DNA of 64,000 nt, taken from NCBI GenBank assembly GCA_025937835.1, contig JAICQO010000027.1, positions 1 to 64,000 of the forward strand, written 5' to 3'. Shown here one piece after another: positions 26,822 to 35,322 of the stretch. Both the position numbers and the translations under genes were made by a program. Below the pieces are notes generated by a model. It was not told where the DNA came from. It saw nothing but the letters and a program-made list of their open reading frames with translations, and made no database searches. This DNA comes from Polyangiaceae bacterium. GTDB lineage: Bacteria; Myxococcota_A; Polyangia; Polyangiales; Polyangiaceae. The first letter of the stretch is position 1. The number at the start of each line of letters is the position of its first letter.

Positions 26822-27283
26822 TCAGCCCTTCTTCTTGGCCTTCTTCGCGGGCGCCTTCTTGACGGGCGCCTTCTTGGCCGGGGCCTTCTTGGCCTCGGCC
26901 GCGGGCGCCTTCTTCACGGCCTTCTTCTTCGGCGCTTCGGACTTGGTCTTCGCCTTGGCGCGGCGATCGGCGGTCTGGTGAGCGTCGAGCAGGCGCGGCA
27001 GCGGGTACTGCTCGAGGCGCGCCTTGTAGCCTGCGTCCTTCGTGCGCTTTTCGAGCTCGAGGATCGCGGCGATCAGCTTGTCGCGGCTGCCGAAGCGCTG
27101 CTTCGCGTCGCTCAGGATCGCGTGCAAGCGGACGAGCTTGCCGTTCGCGACACGGGCAAGCCCCTTCTCGGAGTTCACCCGGTCGATCCAGAGATCGGCC
27201 GTCGCCAGCTTCTGAACGGCTTCGACGAGCTTCTCTTTGGACTGGAAAGAGTCCTTGACCAGGCGGAGGGGCTGCTTCTTCAT
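26822..27283 (-). CDS. Small protein with histone-H1-like Lys/Ala/Pro tail
   Basis: The first ~105 residues are helical and charged without a domain I recognise (KLVEAVQKLATADLWIDRVN...). Residues ~108-153 are a low-complexity tail of KKAPAKKAPVKKAP units ending KKAKKKG, like eukaryotic histone H1 and bacterial H1-like proteins. Such tails bind DNA or RNA non-specifically. It is convergent with the DUF2505-like gene, 13 bp apart. A nucleoid-associated function is inference. Confidence 0.7.
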   Translation of the reverse strand: MKKQPLRLVKDSFQSKEKLVEAVQKLATADLWIDRVNSEKGLARVANGKLVRLHAILSDAKQRFGSRDKLIAAILELEKRTKDAGYKARLEQYPLPRLLDAHQTADRRAKAKTKSEAPKKKAVKKAPAAEAKKAPAKKAPVKKAPAKKAKKKG

Positions 27284-27538
27284 CGTTCGTCTCCCGGCCG
27301 TTTTTACCGGCTCAAGCGGGGCGCCCTTGTAGCAACGAGCCGCGATCCTGGCAACCAGAGCCGGCGGAGTCGCGCGTTGAAGCGGTTTTCTCCACGCTGC
27401 GCCGCCGCCGCGGAGCCCCTACCCGTAACCCCGCGCCGGACCCGCCGCCTATCGCCGCGAAATCGGCCGAATTGCGGCGCGGACGGGACCCGTCAGCCAG
27501 GGTGACTCTGCCCGCCCCTCGTGGTACTCGCGGGCCCC

Positions 27539-28972
27539 ATGAAGCCTCGGCTTCGCTTTGCTCCTTCTCCCAGCGGCTATCTGCACATCGGCGGCGCGCG
27601 CACGGCGCTCTTCAACTGGCTGTGGGCCCGCAGCCAGGGCGGTACGTTCGTGATGCGTGTCGAGGACACGGACCAGGAACGCAGCAGCATCGAGAGCGTT
27701 CGCGCCATCCTCGACGCTTTCCGCTGGCTCGGCATGGACTGGGACGAGGGCCCCGAGGTCGGCGGTCCCCACGGCCCGTACTTCCAGAGCGAGCGCAAGC
27801 CCATCTACAAGGAGCTCGTCGAAGGCCTGATCCGCGAGGGCAAGGCCTACCGCTGCTACTGCACCAAGGAAGAGCTCGACCGGCAGCGTGAGCAGCTGAA
27901 AGCCCGGAACCCGAAGGCAGCGTTCGTCTACCCGGGCACCTGCCGAGATCGCACGGACCAACCGGATCTCCCGCACGTGGTGCGCTTCAAGACCCCGCGT
28001 GAAGGCTCGACGGAGTTCGTGGACAAGGTGTTCGGCGCGATCAGCACCCCGAACGCCGCCCAGCAAGATTTCGTGCTGGTGCGCACCGACGGTTACCCGC
28101 TCTACAACCTGGCGGCGACGATCGACGACCACCTGATGGACATCACGCTGGTGGCGCGCGCGCGCGACCACATCGGCAACACGCCGCAGCAGCTGCTCTT
28201 GTACCGCGCCTTCGGCTGGGAGCCGCCCGAGTTCGCGCACTTGCCGATGATGCTGTCGCCGCAGGGCGACAAGCTGAGCAAGCGTCACACGGCCGTCTCG
28301 GTTCAGGAGTACCGCGACCGCGGCTTTCCTCCGATGGGCGTGCTCAACTACATCGTGCGCTTCGGTTGGTCGTTCGGCGATCAGGAGATCTTCGGCAAGC
28401 AGCAGCTGATCGAGGCTTTCGGCTGGGACCGCGTCGGCAAGGGCGACGGTAAGTTCGACGACAAGAAATTCGCCGACGTCGCGTTCGAGCACCTGAAGCG
28501 CGAAGACCTCACGTCGCTCGACGAGTACGCGAGCTCCGTGAAGCCCTTCCTCGACGCGCGCGGTCTCACGGACGTGCCCGAAGCCGCGCTGAAGGCCGCG
28601 ATCCCCGGGATCCGCGAGCGCGCCCGGACGCTGGTCGATGCCGCGAACGACCTCGACTACTACTTCCGCGAGCCGCCGGAGCTCGACGACAAGGCGCGCC
28701 AGAAGTTCCTCACCAAGGAGGCCGCGCCGCGGCTCGAGGCCCTGGCCGAGACACTGTCCACCGTCGAGCCGTTCACCGCGGACGCCCTCGAAGCGCGCGC
28801 CAAGCACTGGGCCGAGCAGCAGGGGTTGAGCATGAAGGACTTCGCTCAGGCCGCCCGCGTGGCGCTGTCCGGGCGGAGCGCGAGCCCGCCGCTGTTCGAC
28901 GTGATGGTCGTTCTCGGTCGTGAGCGCACGCTCGCCCGGCTCCGACGGGGTGCCGAGCTCGCCAAATCCTGA
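27539..28972 (+). CDS. gltX: Glutamyl-tRNA synthetase
   Basis: A class I synthetase that charges tRNA-Glu (and in many bacteria without GlnRS also tRNA-Gln). The HIGH signature is FAPSPSGYLHIGGARTALF (6-24) and the KMSKS equivalent is KLSKRHTAV at about 245. The length of 477 residues and the C-terminal anticodon-binding helical domain are normal. The ATG at 27539 fits the family start (MKPRLRFAPSPSG). A CPBP protease gene follows 5 bp after the stop. Confidence 0.96.
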   Translation: MKPRLRFAPSPSGYLHIGGARTALFNWLWARSQGGTFVMRVEDTDQERSSIESVRAILDAFRWLGMDWDEGPEVGGPHGPYFQSERKPIYKELVEGLIREGKAYRCYCTKEELDRQREQLKARNPKAAFVYPGTCRDRTDQPDLPHVVRFKTPREGSTEFVDKVFGAISTPNAAQQDFVLVRTDGYPLYNLAATIDDHLMDITLVARARDHIGNTPQQLLLYRAFGWEPPEFAHLPMMLSPQGDKLSKRHTAVSVQEYRDRGFPPMGVLNYIVRFGWSFGDQEIFGKQQLIEAFGWDRVGKGDGKFDDKKFADVAFEHLKREDLTSLDEYASSVKPFLDARGLTDVPEAALKAAIPGIRERARTLVDAANDLDYYFREPPELDDKARQKFLTKEAAPRLEALAETLSTVEPFTADALEARAKHWAEQQGLSMKDFAQAARVALSGRSASPPLFDVMVVLGRERTLARLRRGAELAKS

Positions 28973-28977
28973 CGCCG

Positions 28978-29976
28978 ATGGCGCTGCTGTCGGTCGTCGA
29001 GTCCCTGGGCACCTGGGTCGCGGCTTTCAGCGCGCCGCCGCCCTCGTCCGGGCTCACGCCGCTGAAGAGCGTGTCGTGGTGGTCGAGCCTGAGCGGGTTC
29101 CCGCCCTTCAAGGCATTGCTGCCGATCCCGATCCTGCTGGCGATCACGCCGATCTTGCTGTGGTTCTTCAAGAAGAGCTGGTTTCAGATCAACGACGAGG
29201 CGGAGCGCGAGCGCGCCGTCAGCAGCTCGGTCCAGGATTTTCGGCCGTTCGTGTGTTTCGCGCTGACGGCGGTGATCCTCACCATGCAGGAGTACTACGG
29301 CGGGCGCGATTTCTTCGCGAGCACGCTGCGGCCGGTGCTCGAGGCCTGGGAGGAAAATGGCCACGCCTGGCTGCGAATGGCCATGTACGACGAGCTCTAC
29401 GGCTACGCCTGGTGGGTGTTTGCGCGCGTGTTCGGCTACGTCGTAGTGCCGATCGTCACCTGGAAGATCCTGTTTCCGCGCGATCGGATCGTGGACATGG
29501 GGCTCCACGTCCGGGGCTTCCTCGATCACCTCTGGCTTTACGCGCTGTGTCTCGCCGTCGTGCTCGGCGCGCTGTTCATCGTCGCGCGTGAGCCCGACTT
29601 CGGCACCTACTACCCGTTCTACAAGCAGAGCTCGCGCAGCTGGTCCGACTTCCTCGCCTGGGAGGCCATGTATTTCCTCCAGTTCCTGGGCCTCGAGTTC
29701 TTCTTCCGGGGCTGGATGCTACAGGCGCTGCGACGCGCGCTCGGGGCCTCGGCCATCTTCGCCATGGCGCTGCCGTACTGCATGATCCATTACGGCAAGC
29801 CTTACCTGGAGACGCACGGCGCCCTCGTGGCCGGCGTCGTGCTCGGCACGATGGCGATGCGGACGCGCAGTATCTACGCGGGGTTCCTGGTCCACGTGGC
29901 CGTGGCTTTCACGATGGATTACCTCGCGCTGCTGCGCCGCGCCGCGCTGCCGACGGTCTGGTTCCCGGGCTCCTAG
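28978..29976 (+). CDS. CPBP-family intramembrane metalloprotease-like protein
   Basis: A 332-residue polytopic membrane protein. The C-terminal half carries the CPBP (Abi/CAAX protease) pattern: LGLEFFFRGWML, then ALPYCMIHYGKP with the metal-binding His, and GFLVHVAVAF. In the first motif only the second of the two usual Glu residues (EExxxR) is present, so catalytic activity is uncertain. CPBP proteins process prenylated or peptide substrates, or act in bacteriocin immunity. It starts 5 bp after gltX and is probably cotranscribed. Confidence 0.78.
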   Translation: MALLSVVESLGTWVAAFSAPPPSSGLTPLKSVSWWSSLSGFPPFKALLPIPILLAITPILLWFFKKSWFQINDEAERERAVSSSVQDFRPFVCFALTAVILTMQEYYGGRDFFASTLRPVLEAWEENGHAWLRMAMYDELYGYAWWVFARVFGYVVVPIVTWKILFPRDRIVDMGLHVRGFLDHLWLYALCLAVVLGALFIVAREPDFGTYYPFYKQSSRSWSDFLAWEAMYFLQFLGLEFFFRGWMLQALRRALGASAIFAMALPYCMIHYGKPYLETHGALVAGVVLGTMAMRTRSIYAGFLVHVAVAFTMDYLALLRRAALPTVWFPGS

Positions 29977-30056
29977 TTCGTGTCCGCGAGTCACCGAAAC
30001 CACTCAGCCCCGGCACGACGCCCCCCGAAAAATCGACTATATTGCCGCCCCATCCA

Positions 30057-32045
30057 ATGAACGGCGCCAAGCTCTCCGTCCTCGACGCAGCCCTCGATGT
30101 CTCGCGACGCCCGGCCCAGGGCGAAAAACAAAACGGGACCAACGACTGGAGCACGGAGCGCGCAGCTCAGCGCTACCAGATCCAGGGCTGGGGCGCGCCC
30201 TACTTCCACGTGAACTCACGCGGCAGGGTCGAGGTGACGCCCGATCCCGAGCGCCCGCAGCGCATCGATCTGTACGATCTCACGAAGGAGCTGAACGCGC
30301 GCGGGCTCGAGCTGCCGCTCTTGATCCGCTTCCCCGACGTGGTCGGTCACCGCATCCAGCGCATCAACCAGGCGTTTGCCAAGGCGATTCAGGAGTACGA
30401 CTACGCCGGCATCTACCGCGGCGTGTACCCGGTGAAGGTCAACCAGCAGCGCCACCTCGTGGAAGAGATCGTGGAAGTGGGGCGTCCGTTCCACTTCGGT
30501 CTCGAAGCGGGCTCGAAGCCGGAGCTCTTGATCGCGCTGTCCGCGATGAGCGACGTCGGCGGTCTGATCATCTGCAACGGCTACAAAGACCGGCAATACA
30601 TCGAGACCGCGCTGCTCGCGCAGAAGTTCGACAAGACCGTGATCGTCGTGCTCGAGCGCCAGGAAGAGCTCGATCTGGTGTTCCGCGCCTCGGAGAAGCT
30701 CGGCATCCGGCCGCTGCTCGGCGTGCGCGCCAAGCTCTCCACCAAGGGCGTGGGGCGCTGGGCGGATTCGGCGGGCGACCGCGCCAAGTTCGGCCTCAAC
30801 AGCTCCGAGGTGGTCGAGGTGGTCGATCGCCTGACCGAGCGCGGCATGCTCGACTCACTGCAGCTCCTGCACTTTCACATCGGCAGCCAGATCTCGAGCA
30901 TCATCCCGATCAAGAACGCGATGCAGGAGGCGTCGAACATCTACGTGGAGCTCGCGAAGATGGGCTGCAAGATGGGCTACCTCGACATCGGCGGCGGCCT
31001 GGCCGTCGACTACGACGGGTCGAAGACGGACTTCCACGCCTCGAAGAACTACCAGCTCCAGGAGTACGCGGCCGACGTGGTCGCGCACATCCAGGCCGCG
31101 TGCGCCAAGGCGGACGTGCCCGTGCCCACGATCGTCAGCGAGAGCGGGCGCGCGATCGCCGCCCACCACTCGGTGCTCGTGTTCGAGGTGGTGGGCCGTC
31201 AGGAGGTGCGCTTCGGAGAGCCGCTCGAGCCGAAGCCGGACGCTCACCGCCTGCTCAAGGAGCTCTACGAGACGTACCACGGCATCCAGCCGAAGAACGT
31301 GCAGGAGAGCTACCACGACGCGAGCCAGGCCAAGGAAGAGTCGCAGAGCCTGTTCAAGTACGGCTACCTATCGCTGCGCGAGCGCGCCCAGGTCGAGCGT
31401 CTGTTCTGGAACTGCTGCGAGAAGATCCAGCAGACGCTACGCCGGCTGAACTTCGTGCCCGAGGAGCTCAAGCACCTCGATCGCACCCTGGCCGCCATCT
31501 ACTACTGCAACTTCTCGGTGTTCCAGTCGGCGCCCGACATCTGGGCGATCGATCATCTGTTCCCGATCATGCCGATCCACCGGCTGGACGAGGAGCCGCA
31601 GGTGTCGACCACGCTCGCCGACCTCACCTGCGACAGCGACGGCATGATCGACCGCTTCATCGACGTCGAAGACGTGCGCAGCTCGCTCGACGTGCACCAC
31701 CTCAAAGAAGGCGAGAACTACTACCTCGGCATGTTCCTGAACGGCGCGTATCAGGAAATTTTGGGGGATTTGCACAATCTGTTCGGCGACACGCACGCCG
31801 TGCACGTCGCGCTCACCGACGACGGCGGCCACCACGTGCGGCACGTGATCAAGGGCGACAGCGTCTCCGAGGTGCTGCGCTACGTGGCTTATCAGCCCGA
31901 TGAGATGGTGGACGCCGTGCGCCGTCAGGCGGAGCGCGCCGTGAGCGCGGGCCGACTCACGAACGACCAGCTCCGGACACTGATGCGGCACTACGAAGAT
32001 TCACTGCGCTCGTACACGTACCTGACCGGCGACGATCAGGTCTGA
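30057..32045 (+). CDS. speA: Biosynthetic arginine decarboxylase
   Basis: A PLP-dependent fold-III enzyme converting arginine to agmatine, the first step of the agmatine route to putrescine. The PLP lysine lies in the family segment YRGVYPVKVNQQ (~125-133). GLEAGSKPEL, LHFHIGSQISSI and the Gly-rich YLDIGGGLAVDYDG phosphate-binding motif follow. 662 residues is the usual length for the SpeA class. The ATG at 30057 is chosen; an in-frame TTG 15 nt earlier is possible. No speB is in the window. Confidence 0.94.
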   Translation: MNGAKLSVLDAALDVSRRPAQGEKQNGTNDWSTERAAQRYQIQGWGAPYFHVNSRGRVEVTPDPERPQRIDLYDLTKELNARGLELPLLIRFPDVVGHRIQRINQAFAKAIQEYDYAGIYRGVYPVKVNQQRHLVEEIVEVGRPFHFGLEAGSKPELLIALSAMSDVGGLIICNGYKDRQYIETALLAQKFDKTVIVVLERQEELDLVFRASEKLGIRPLLGVRAKLSTKGVGRWADSAGDRAKFGLNSSEVVEVVDRLTERGMLDSLQLLHFHIGSQISSIIPIKNAMQEASNIYVELAKMGCKMGYLDIGGGLAVDYDGSKTDFHASKNYQLQEYAADVVAHIQAACAKADVPVPTIVSESGRAIAAHHSVLVFEVVGRQEVRFGEPLEPKPDAHRLLKELYETYHGIQPKNVQESYHDASQAKEESQSLFKYGYLSLRERAQVERLFWNCCEKIQQTLRRLNFVPEELKHLDRTLAAIYYCNFSVFQSAPDIWAIDHLFPIMPIHRLDEEPQVSTTLADLTCDSDGMIDRFIDVEDVRSSLDVHHLKEGENYYLGMFLNGAYQEILGDLHNLFGDTHAVHVALTDDGGHHVRHVIKGDSVSEVLRYVAYQPDEMVDAVRRQAERAVSAGRLTNDQLRTLMRHYEDSLRSYTYLTGDDQV

Positions 32046-32109
32046 CCGGCGCTTCTCGGTTCGCGTAAAAATGCGCTCGCTCCGGCGGGCGCCGAAAAGG
32101 AGTCCTCGC

Positions 32110-33081
32110 GTGCGAAACAACGCAACTTCTGTGGGTGTGTTTGGCTGGCTCGCTCTGGCAGCCGTATCCGTCGCCTGCAGTGAAGACGACGCCCCCCCGC
32201 GAGAAGACCCGTGCACGAACTGCGCGACCGGCGGAGTCACGGGCGGGGCGCCCAACGCGACGGGCGGCGCTTCGACCGGAGGGGCCGCGACGGGCGGGGC
32301 CGCGACGGGCGGCAAGGCGACCGGAGGCAGCGCGACCGGAGGCAGCGCGACCGGAGGCAGCGCGACGGGCGGGGCCGGCACGGGCGGCTCGGCGGCAGGC
32401 GGAGCAGCCACGGGCGGCGCCTCGGCCACCGGCGGCAGCGCGAGCGGCGGAATCGCCGGCGCGGGTTCCGGCGGGGTCGGCGGCGGCAGCTCCGGCATGA
32501 CGGGGAGCGGTGGCGGCTCGGCCGACGCGATGATGAACTTCTTCGTCACGAGCGACTCGAGCAAGACCGCAAACCTCGGCGGGCTCGAGGGCGCTGACAT
32601 GCGTTGCCAGATGCTGGCAGCGGCCGTCGGTCACGGCGCCAAGACCTGGCGCGCTTACCTCAGCACCGAAGAGCCGGCCGTGAACGCGCGGGATCGGATC
32701 GGCGACGGCCCCTACATCAACTCGAAGGGCGCCGAGGTCGCGGCCAGCAAGGACGCGCTCCACATGCGCACCGGTGACGCCGAGTTGTTCCTCGACGAAA
32801 AGGGCAACCGCATCAACGGGCAGTGGATGGGTTCGCCAACGCCCAACGAGCACGACATTCTCACGGGGACGCTCGAAGACGGCACCGTTTCGAAGGGTAT
32901 GACCTGCGACGACTGGACGGGCACGAGCGGCATGTCCCAGGTCGGTCACTCCGACGGGCTCGGACCGATGATGAACTCGGCCGAGCCGTATTCGATCTGG
33001 AACGGCTCGCACACGGGTCAGTGCGGAAACACGCAACCCGGTGGTGGAGCGGGCAAACTGTATTGCTTCGTGGGGCCGTGA
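32110..33081 (+). CDS. Lipoprotein with TGGSA-repeat stalk and DUF1554-like domain
   Basis: Signal peptide with lipobox SVAC (C23). A ~120-residue stalk of Gly/Ala/Ser/Thr repeats (units of TGGSA/TGGAA) leads to a C-terminal domain starting at FFVTSDSSKTANLGGLEGADMRC. Its AGAD-type motif, TWRAYLST and final Cys residues resemble the DUF1554/collagen-NC10-like lectin fold seen in many myxobacterial and leptospiral lipoproteins. The GTG start at 32110 has AAAAGGAG 7 nt upstream, whereas the ATG at 32071 has no ribosome site and would add Arg-rich residues before the signal peptide. Ligand unknown. Confidence 0.78.
   Translation: MRNNATSVGVFGWLALAAVSVACSEDDAPPREDPCTNCATGGVTGGAPNATGGASTGGAATGGAATGGKATGGSATGGSATGGSATGGAGTGGSAAGGAATGGASATGGSASGGIAGAGSGGVGGGSSGMTGSGGGSADAMMNFFVTSDSSKTANLGGLEGADMRCQMLAAAVGHGAKTWRAYLSTEEPAVNARDRIGDGPYINSKGAEVAASKDALHMRTGDAELFLDEKGNRINGQWMGSPTPNEHDILTGTLEDGTVSKGMTCDDWTGTSGMSQVGHSDGLGPMMNSAEPYSIWNGSHTGQCGNTQPGGGAGKLYCFVGP
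32318..32368 (+). repeat. 15-bp tandem repeat inside the lipoprotein stalk
   Basis: Units of ACCGGAGGCAGCGCG follow each other about three times within a longer run of degenerate TGGxA codons (about 32268-32460). It encodes the flexible stalk and is a likely site of length variation by slippage. Confidence 0.75.
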
Positions 33082-33105
33082 CGGCACGGTGCGGTGCGAG
33101 CAGCT

Positions 33106-33486
33106 TTAGAACGGTTCGAAGCAGTCGTAGTTGCGCTGGCGAGCGATGCGGCCATCGCGGAACTCGAAGAAGATCGCGAAGTGAGCGCGGAGCTCGGTGC
33201 CGTTCTTGAGCTTGCCGCTCCAGTCCGCCTCGATCGCGGCGCTGTTGCCGCTCGAGATCACGTTCGTGACCTCGTAGTGTTGCTCGTCGAGCAGCGCGCG
33301 CCCCTTGTCGACGCGCTCGAGCAGCGTGCGGAGATCACTCTTCTGCCCGTTGGGGTTCAAGCGATTCGGCAGCTCGAGCTGCTCGGCGTCCTCCGTGAAG
33401 AACGCCGCCATCTCCGAAGCGGGTGCGAGGCGCGCCAGCGCCCCCAGGTACTCGCGCACGAGTTGAAGATTGCCTTCCGCCGACAT
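33106..33486 (-). CDS. NTF2-like (SnoaL-type) protein
   Basis: 126 residues with the NTF2/SnoaL pattern: an N-terminal helix pair (LQLVREYLGALARLAPASEMAAFFTEDAEQLELPN), a central strand with EADWSGKLKNGTELRAHFAIFFEFRDGRIARQRNYDCFEPF. The cone-shaped fold hosts enzymes and ligand-binding proteins; the active-site residues are too variable to assign a reaction. Convergent with the upstream lipoprotein gene across 24 bp. Confidence 0.75.
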   Translation of the reverse strand: MSAEGNLQLVREYLGALARLAPASEMAAFFTEDAEQLELPNRLNPNGQKSDLRTLLERVDKGRALLDEQHYEVTNVISSGNSAAIEADWSGKLKNGTELRAHFAIFFEFRDGRIARQRNYDCFEPF

Positions 33487-33725
33487 GCTGCTCGAGACCT
33501 CGGAACAGAGGCTAGGACCGCGAGGCGGTGTGCGGAAGCGGTCATCTCACCCCGCCGCACCAGTCGTTCTGCCGTGCGTGTAACCAATTGAATTTACTAC
33601 CGTTTTCGGCGTGACCCAGCGAATGCGACCACAGCCGCGCTTTTTGTGGTTCTTCGGGAACAACGACGAGAGCTCTCGGTTTCCCCTCCAGCCCAGGCCG
33701 ACAGCTCGTTATCATTCGAGCCAGT

Positions 33726-34382
33726 ATGCCTCGCTCCCTCCAACGCATGTCCTTCCCCCGTCCAATGGGCAGAAGGCTCCCGAGAGCGCCGGCCTGGGCA
33801 TTAATCTTCCTCGGCGCCCTGACCTGTGTAGCGGGCAACAGCGCAACCGCTTCCGCAGCCGACATCTATCGCCAGGTGGGCCCCGACGGCGTGATCAGCT
33901 TCACGACGAAGAAGCAGACCGGCAGCCAGCTCTACGCGAAGGGGAAGAAGACCAACCCCGCGCGCATGCCGGGCGATGGCTCTCCCGAGCGCTTCAGCCG
34001 CTACGACGCGCACATCCGCGAGGCCGCCACGCTTTATCAGATCCCGGTCGAGCTCGTGCGCGCCGTGATCCGCGTGGAGAGCGACTTCGACCCCCGCGCC
34101 GTATCGCCGAAGAACGCGCGCGGCCTGATGCAGATGATCCCGGCCACGGCCGAGCGCATGATGGTGACGGACGTCTTCGATCCGCGCGAGAACATCTTCG
34201 GCGGCACGCGCTACCTGCGAGTGCTGGCCAACCTGTTCAACGGCGACATCGAGCTCACGATCGCCGCCTACAACGCCGGCGAGGGCGCCGTGATGCGCTA
34301 CGGCGGCATCCCGCCCTACGCAGAGACGCAGGACTACGTCACGCGCGTGCTCTCGTACTACCGACAATATCGAACGCAGTAA
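33726..34382 (+). CDS. Lytic transglycosylase (SLT domain)
   Basis: A secreted peptidoglycan-cleaving enzyme. An N-terminal hydrophobic segment with AxA-like end (TASAA) exports it. A short DUF4124-like segment (DIYRQVGPDGVISFTTKK) follows. The SLT domain at ~95-210 has the catalytic Glu in RVESDFDP, then PKNARGLMQMIPATA and AAYNAGEGAV, all typical of goose-lysozyme-like transglycosylases. It cuts the MurNAc-GlcNAc bond, forming 1,6-anhydroMurNAc. The start at 33726 gives an unusually long N-region; 33750 (MSFPRP) is an alternative. Confidence 0.9.
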   Translation: MPRSLQRMSFPRPMGRRLPRAPAWALIFLGALTCVAGNSATASAADIYRQVGPDGVISFTTKKQTGSQLYAKGKKTNPARMPGDGSPERFSRYDAHIREAATLYQIPVELVRAVIRVESDFDPRAVSPKNARGLMQMIPATAERMMVTDVFDPRENIFGGTRYLRVLANLFNGDIELTIAAYNAGEGAVMRYGGIPPYAETQDYVTRVLSYYRQYRTQ

Positions 34383-34422
34383 CTCGATCGCACCGGGGAT
34401 TGACCGCGCGCGCTAGCGGACA

Positions 34423-34926
34423 ATGACTTCGGTCATGCCCCACCCTGCCCTCGTCAAGCCAGCCCTCGATCCGGGCACGCTCCCCGCGCGCACCAGCTCC
34501 GGCTATCCCGAGCCCTTCCGGTCACGCGTTGTGCCTCGGGAGAAGCGCGGCCTCGGCGACGCGCTCGGCCTGACCAAGATCGGCATCAACCTGACGACGC
34601 TGCCGCCCGGCAAGGAGTCGTCGATGCGCCACCATCACACGCTCGAAGACGAGTTCGTGTTCATCCTGGAAGGCGAAGTCGTGCTCCGCACCGACCAGGG
34701 AGAGCAGCTGCTCACGGCCGGGACGTGCGCCGGCTTTCCCGCGGGCAGCGGGGACGGCCATCAGCTCGTGAACCGCAGCGACCGGCCTGCTCGTTACCTC
34801 GAGCTCGGCAATCGCGACCCGAACGACGTCGCGGTCTATACGGACGTCGACCTCGCTTACAGCAAGCTCGGCCGGGACGGCCGTCCCGCGCCGACTTATT
34901 CGCGCAAGGACGGCACGCCCTACTGA
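34423..34926 (+). CDS. Cupin-domain protein
   Basis: 167 residues with a single cupin barrel. Motif 1 includes RHHHTLEDEFVFILEGEVVL (three His and Glu ready to bind metal), and motif 2 is GFPAGSGDGHQLVN. The acidic/aromatic C-terminus (DLAYSKLGRDG) resembles bacterial cupins of the XRE-linked/unknown class. Enzymatic role and metal are unknown. Its stop lies 9 bp from the convergent HPF-like gene. Confidence 0.82.
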   Translation: MTSVMPHPALVKPALDPGTLPARTSSGYPEPFRSRVVPREKRGLGDALGLTKIGINLTTLPPGKESSMRHHHTLEDEFVFILEGEVVLRTDQGEQLLTAGTCAGFPAGSGDGHQLVNRSDRPARYLELGNRDPNDVAVYTDVDLAYSKLGRDGRPAPTYSRKDGTPY

Positions 34927-34934
34927 CGCGGGCC

Positions 34935-35273
34935 TCAGCCGGTCATTTCCCGCAGCGTGGCGCGGGGGCGCTCGCGGCGCCGCTCGAGCTGGCGGTTCAA
35001 CGCGGCCGTGAGCTTCGGAACGGCGAGCCGGAACGCGTGTTCCTCGCCCTCGGCCCGCGCTTCGACGACGAGCGGGTGCTGACCGGCGATGGTGACCTGA
35101 ATCCGACACGCGGTGTCGTCCCCGCCCTTCGGGCCGTTCAGGTCTTCGAACCGAACTGCGACGCGCTCTATACGCGCGTGATGGCCTCTGAGTATCGCGG
35201 CCAGTCTGTTTTCGATGAACGTTTGAAAACCAGCTCCGAGGGTTCGGTCACCGTGCACGAAAAACGCCGTCAT
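34935..35273 (-). CDS. HPF/RaiA-like ribosome-associated protein
   Basis: 112 residues fit the short S30AE (HPF/YfiA) fold. The helix LGAGFQTFIENRLAAIL and strand VAVRFEDLNGPKGG precede CRIQVTIAGQHPLVVEARAEGEEHAFRLAVPKLTAALNRQLERRR. Short HPF proteins bind the 30S subunit and promote 100S dimers or hibernation. The match is by pattern only; the usual full-length RaiA/HPF of this genome may lie elsewhere. Confidence 0.65.
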   Translation of the reverse strand: MTAFFVHGDRTLGAGFQTFIENRLAAILRGHHARIERVAVRFEDLNGPKGGDDTACRIQVTIAGQHPLVVEARAEGEEHAFRLAVPKLTAALNRQLERRRERPRATLREMTG

Positions 35274-35322
35274 GTTTGGCCAACCCAGCCCCCGAGGAAT
35301 TCATTCCAAAGAGTGGTGCTGC

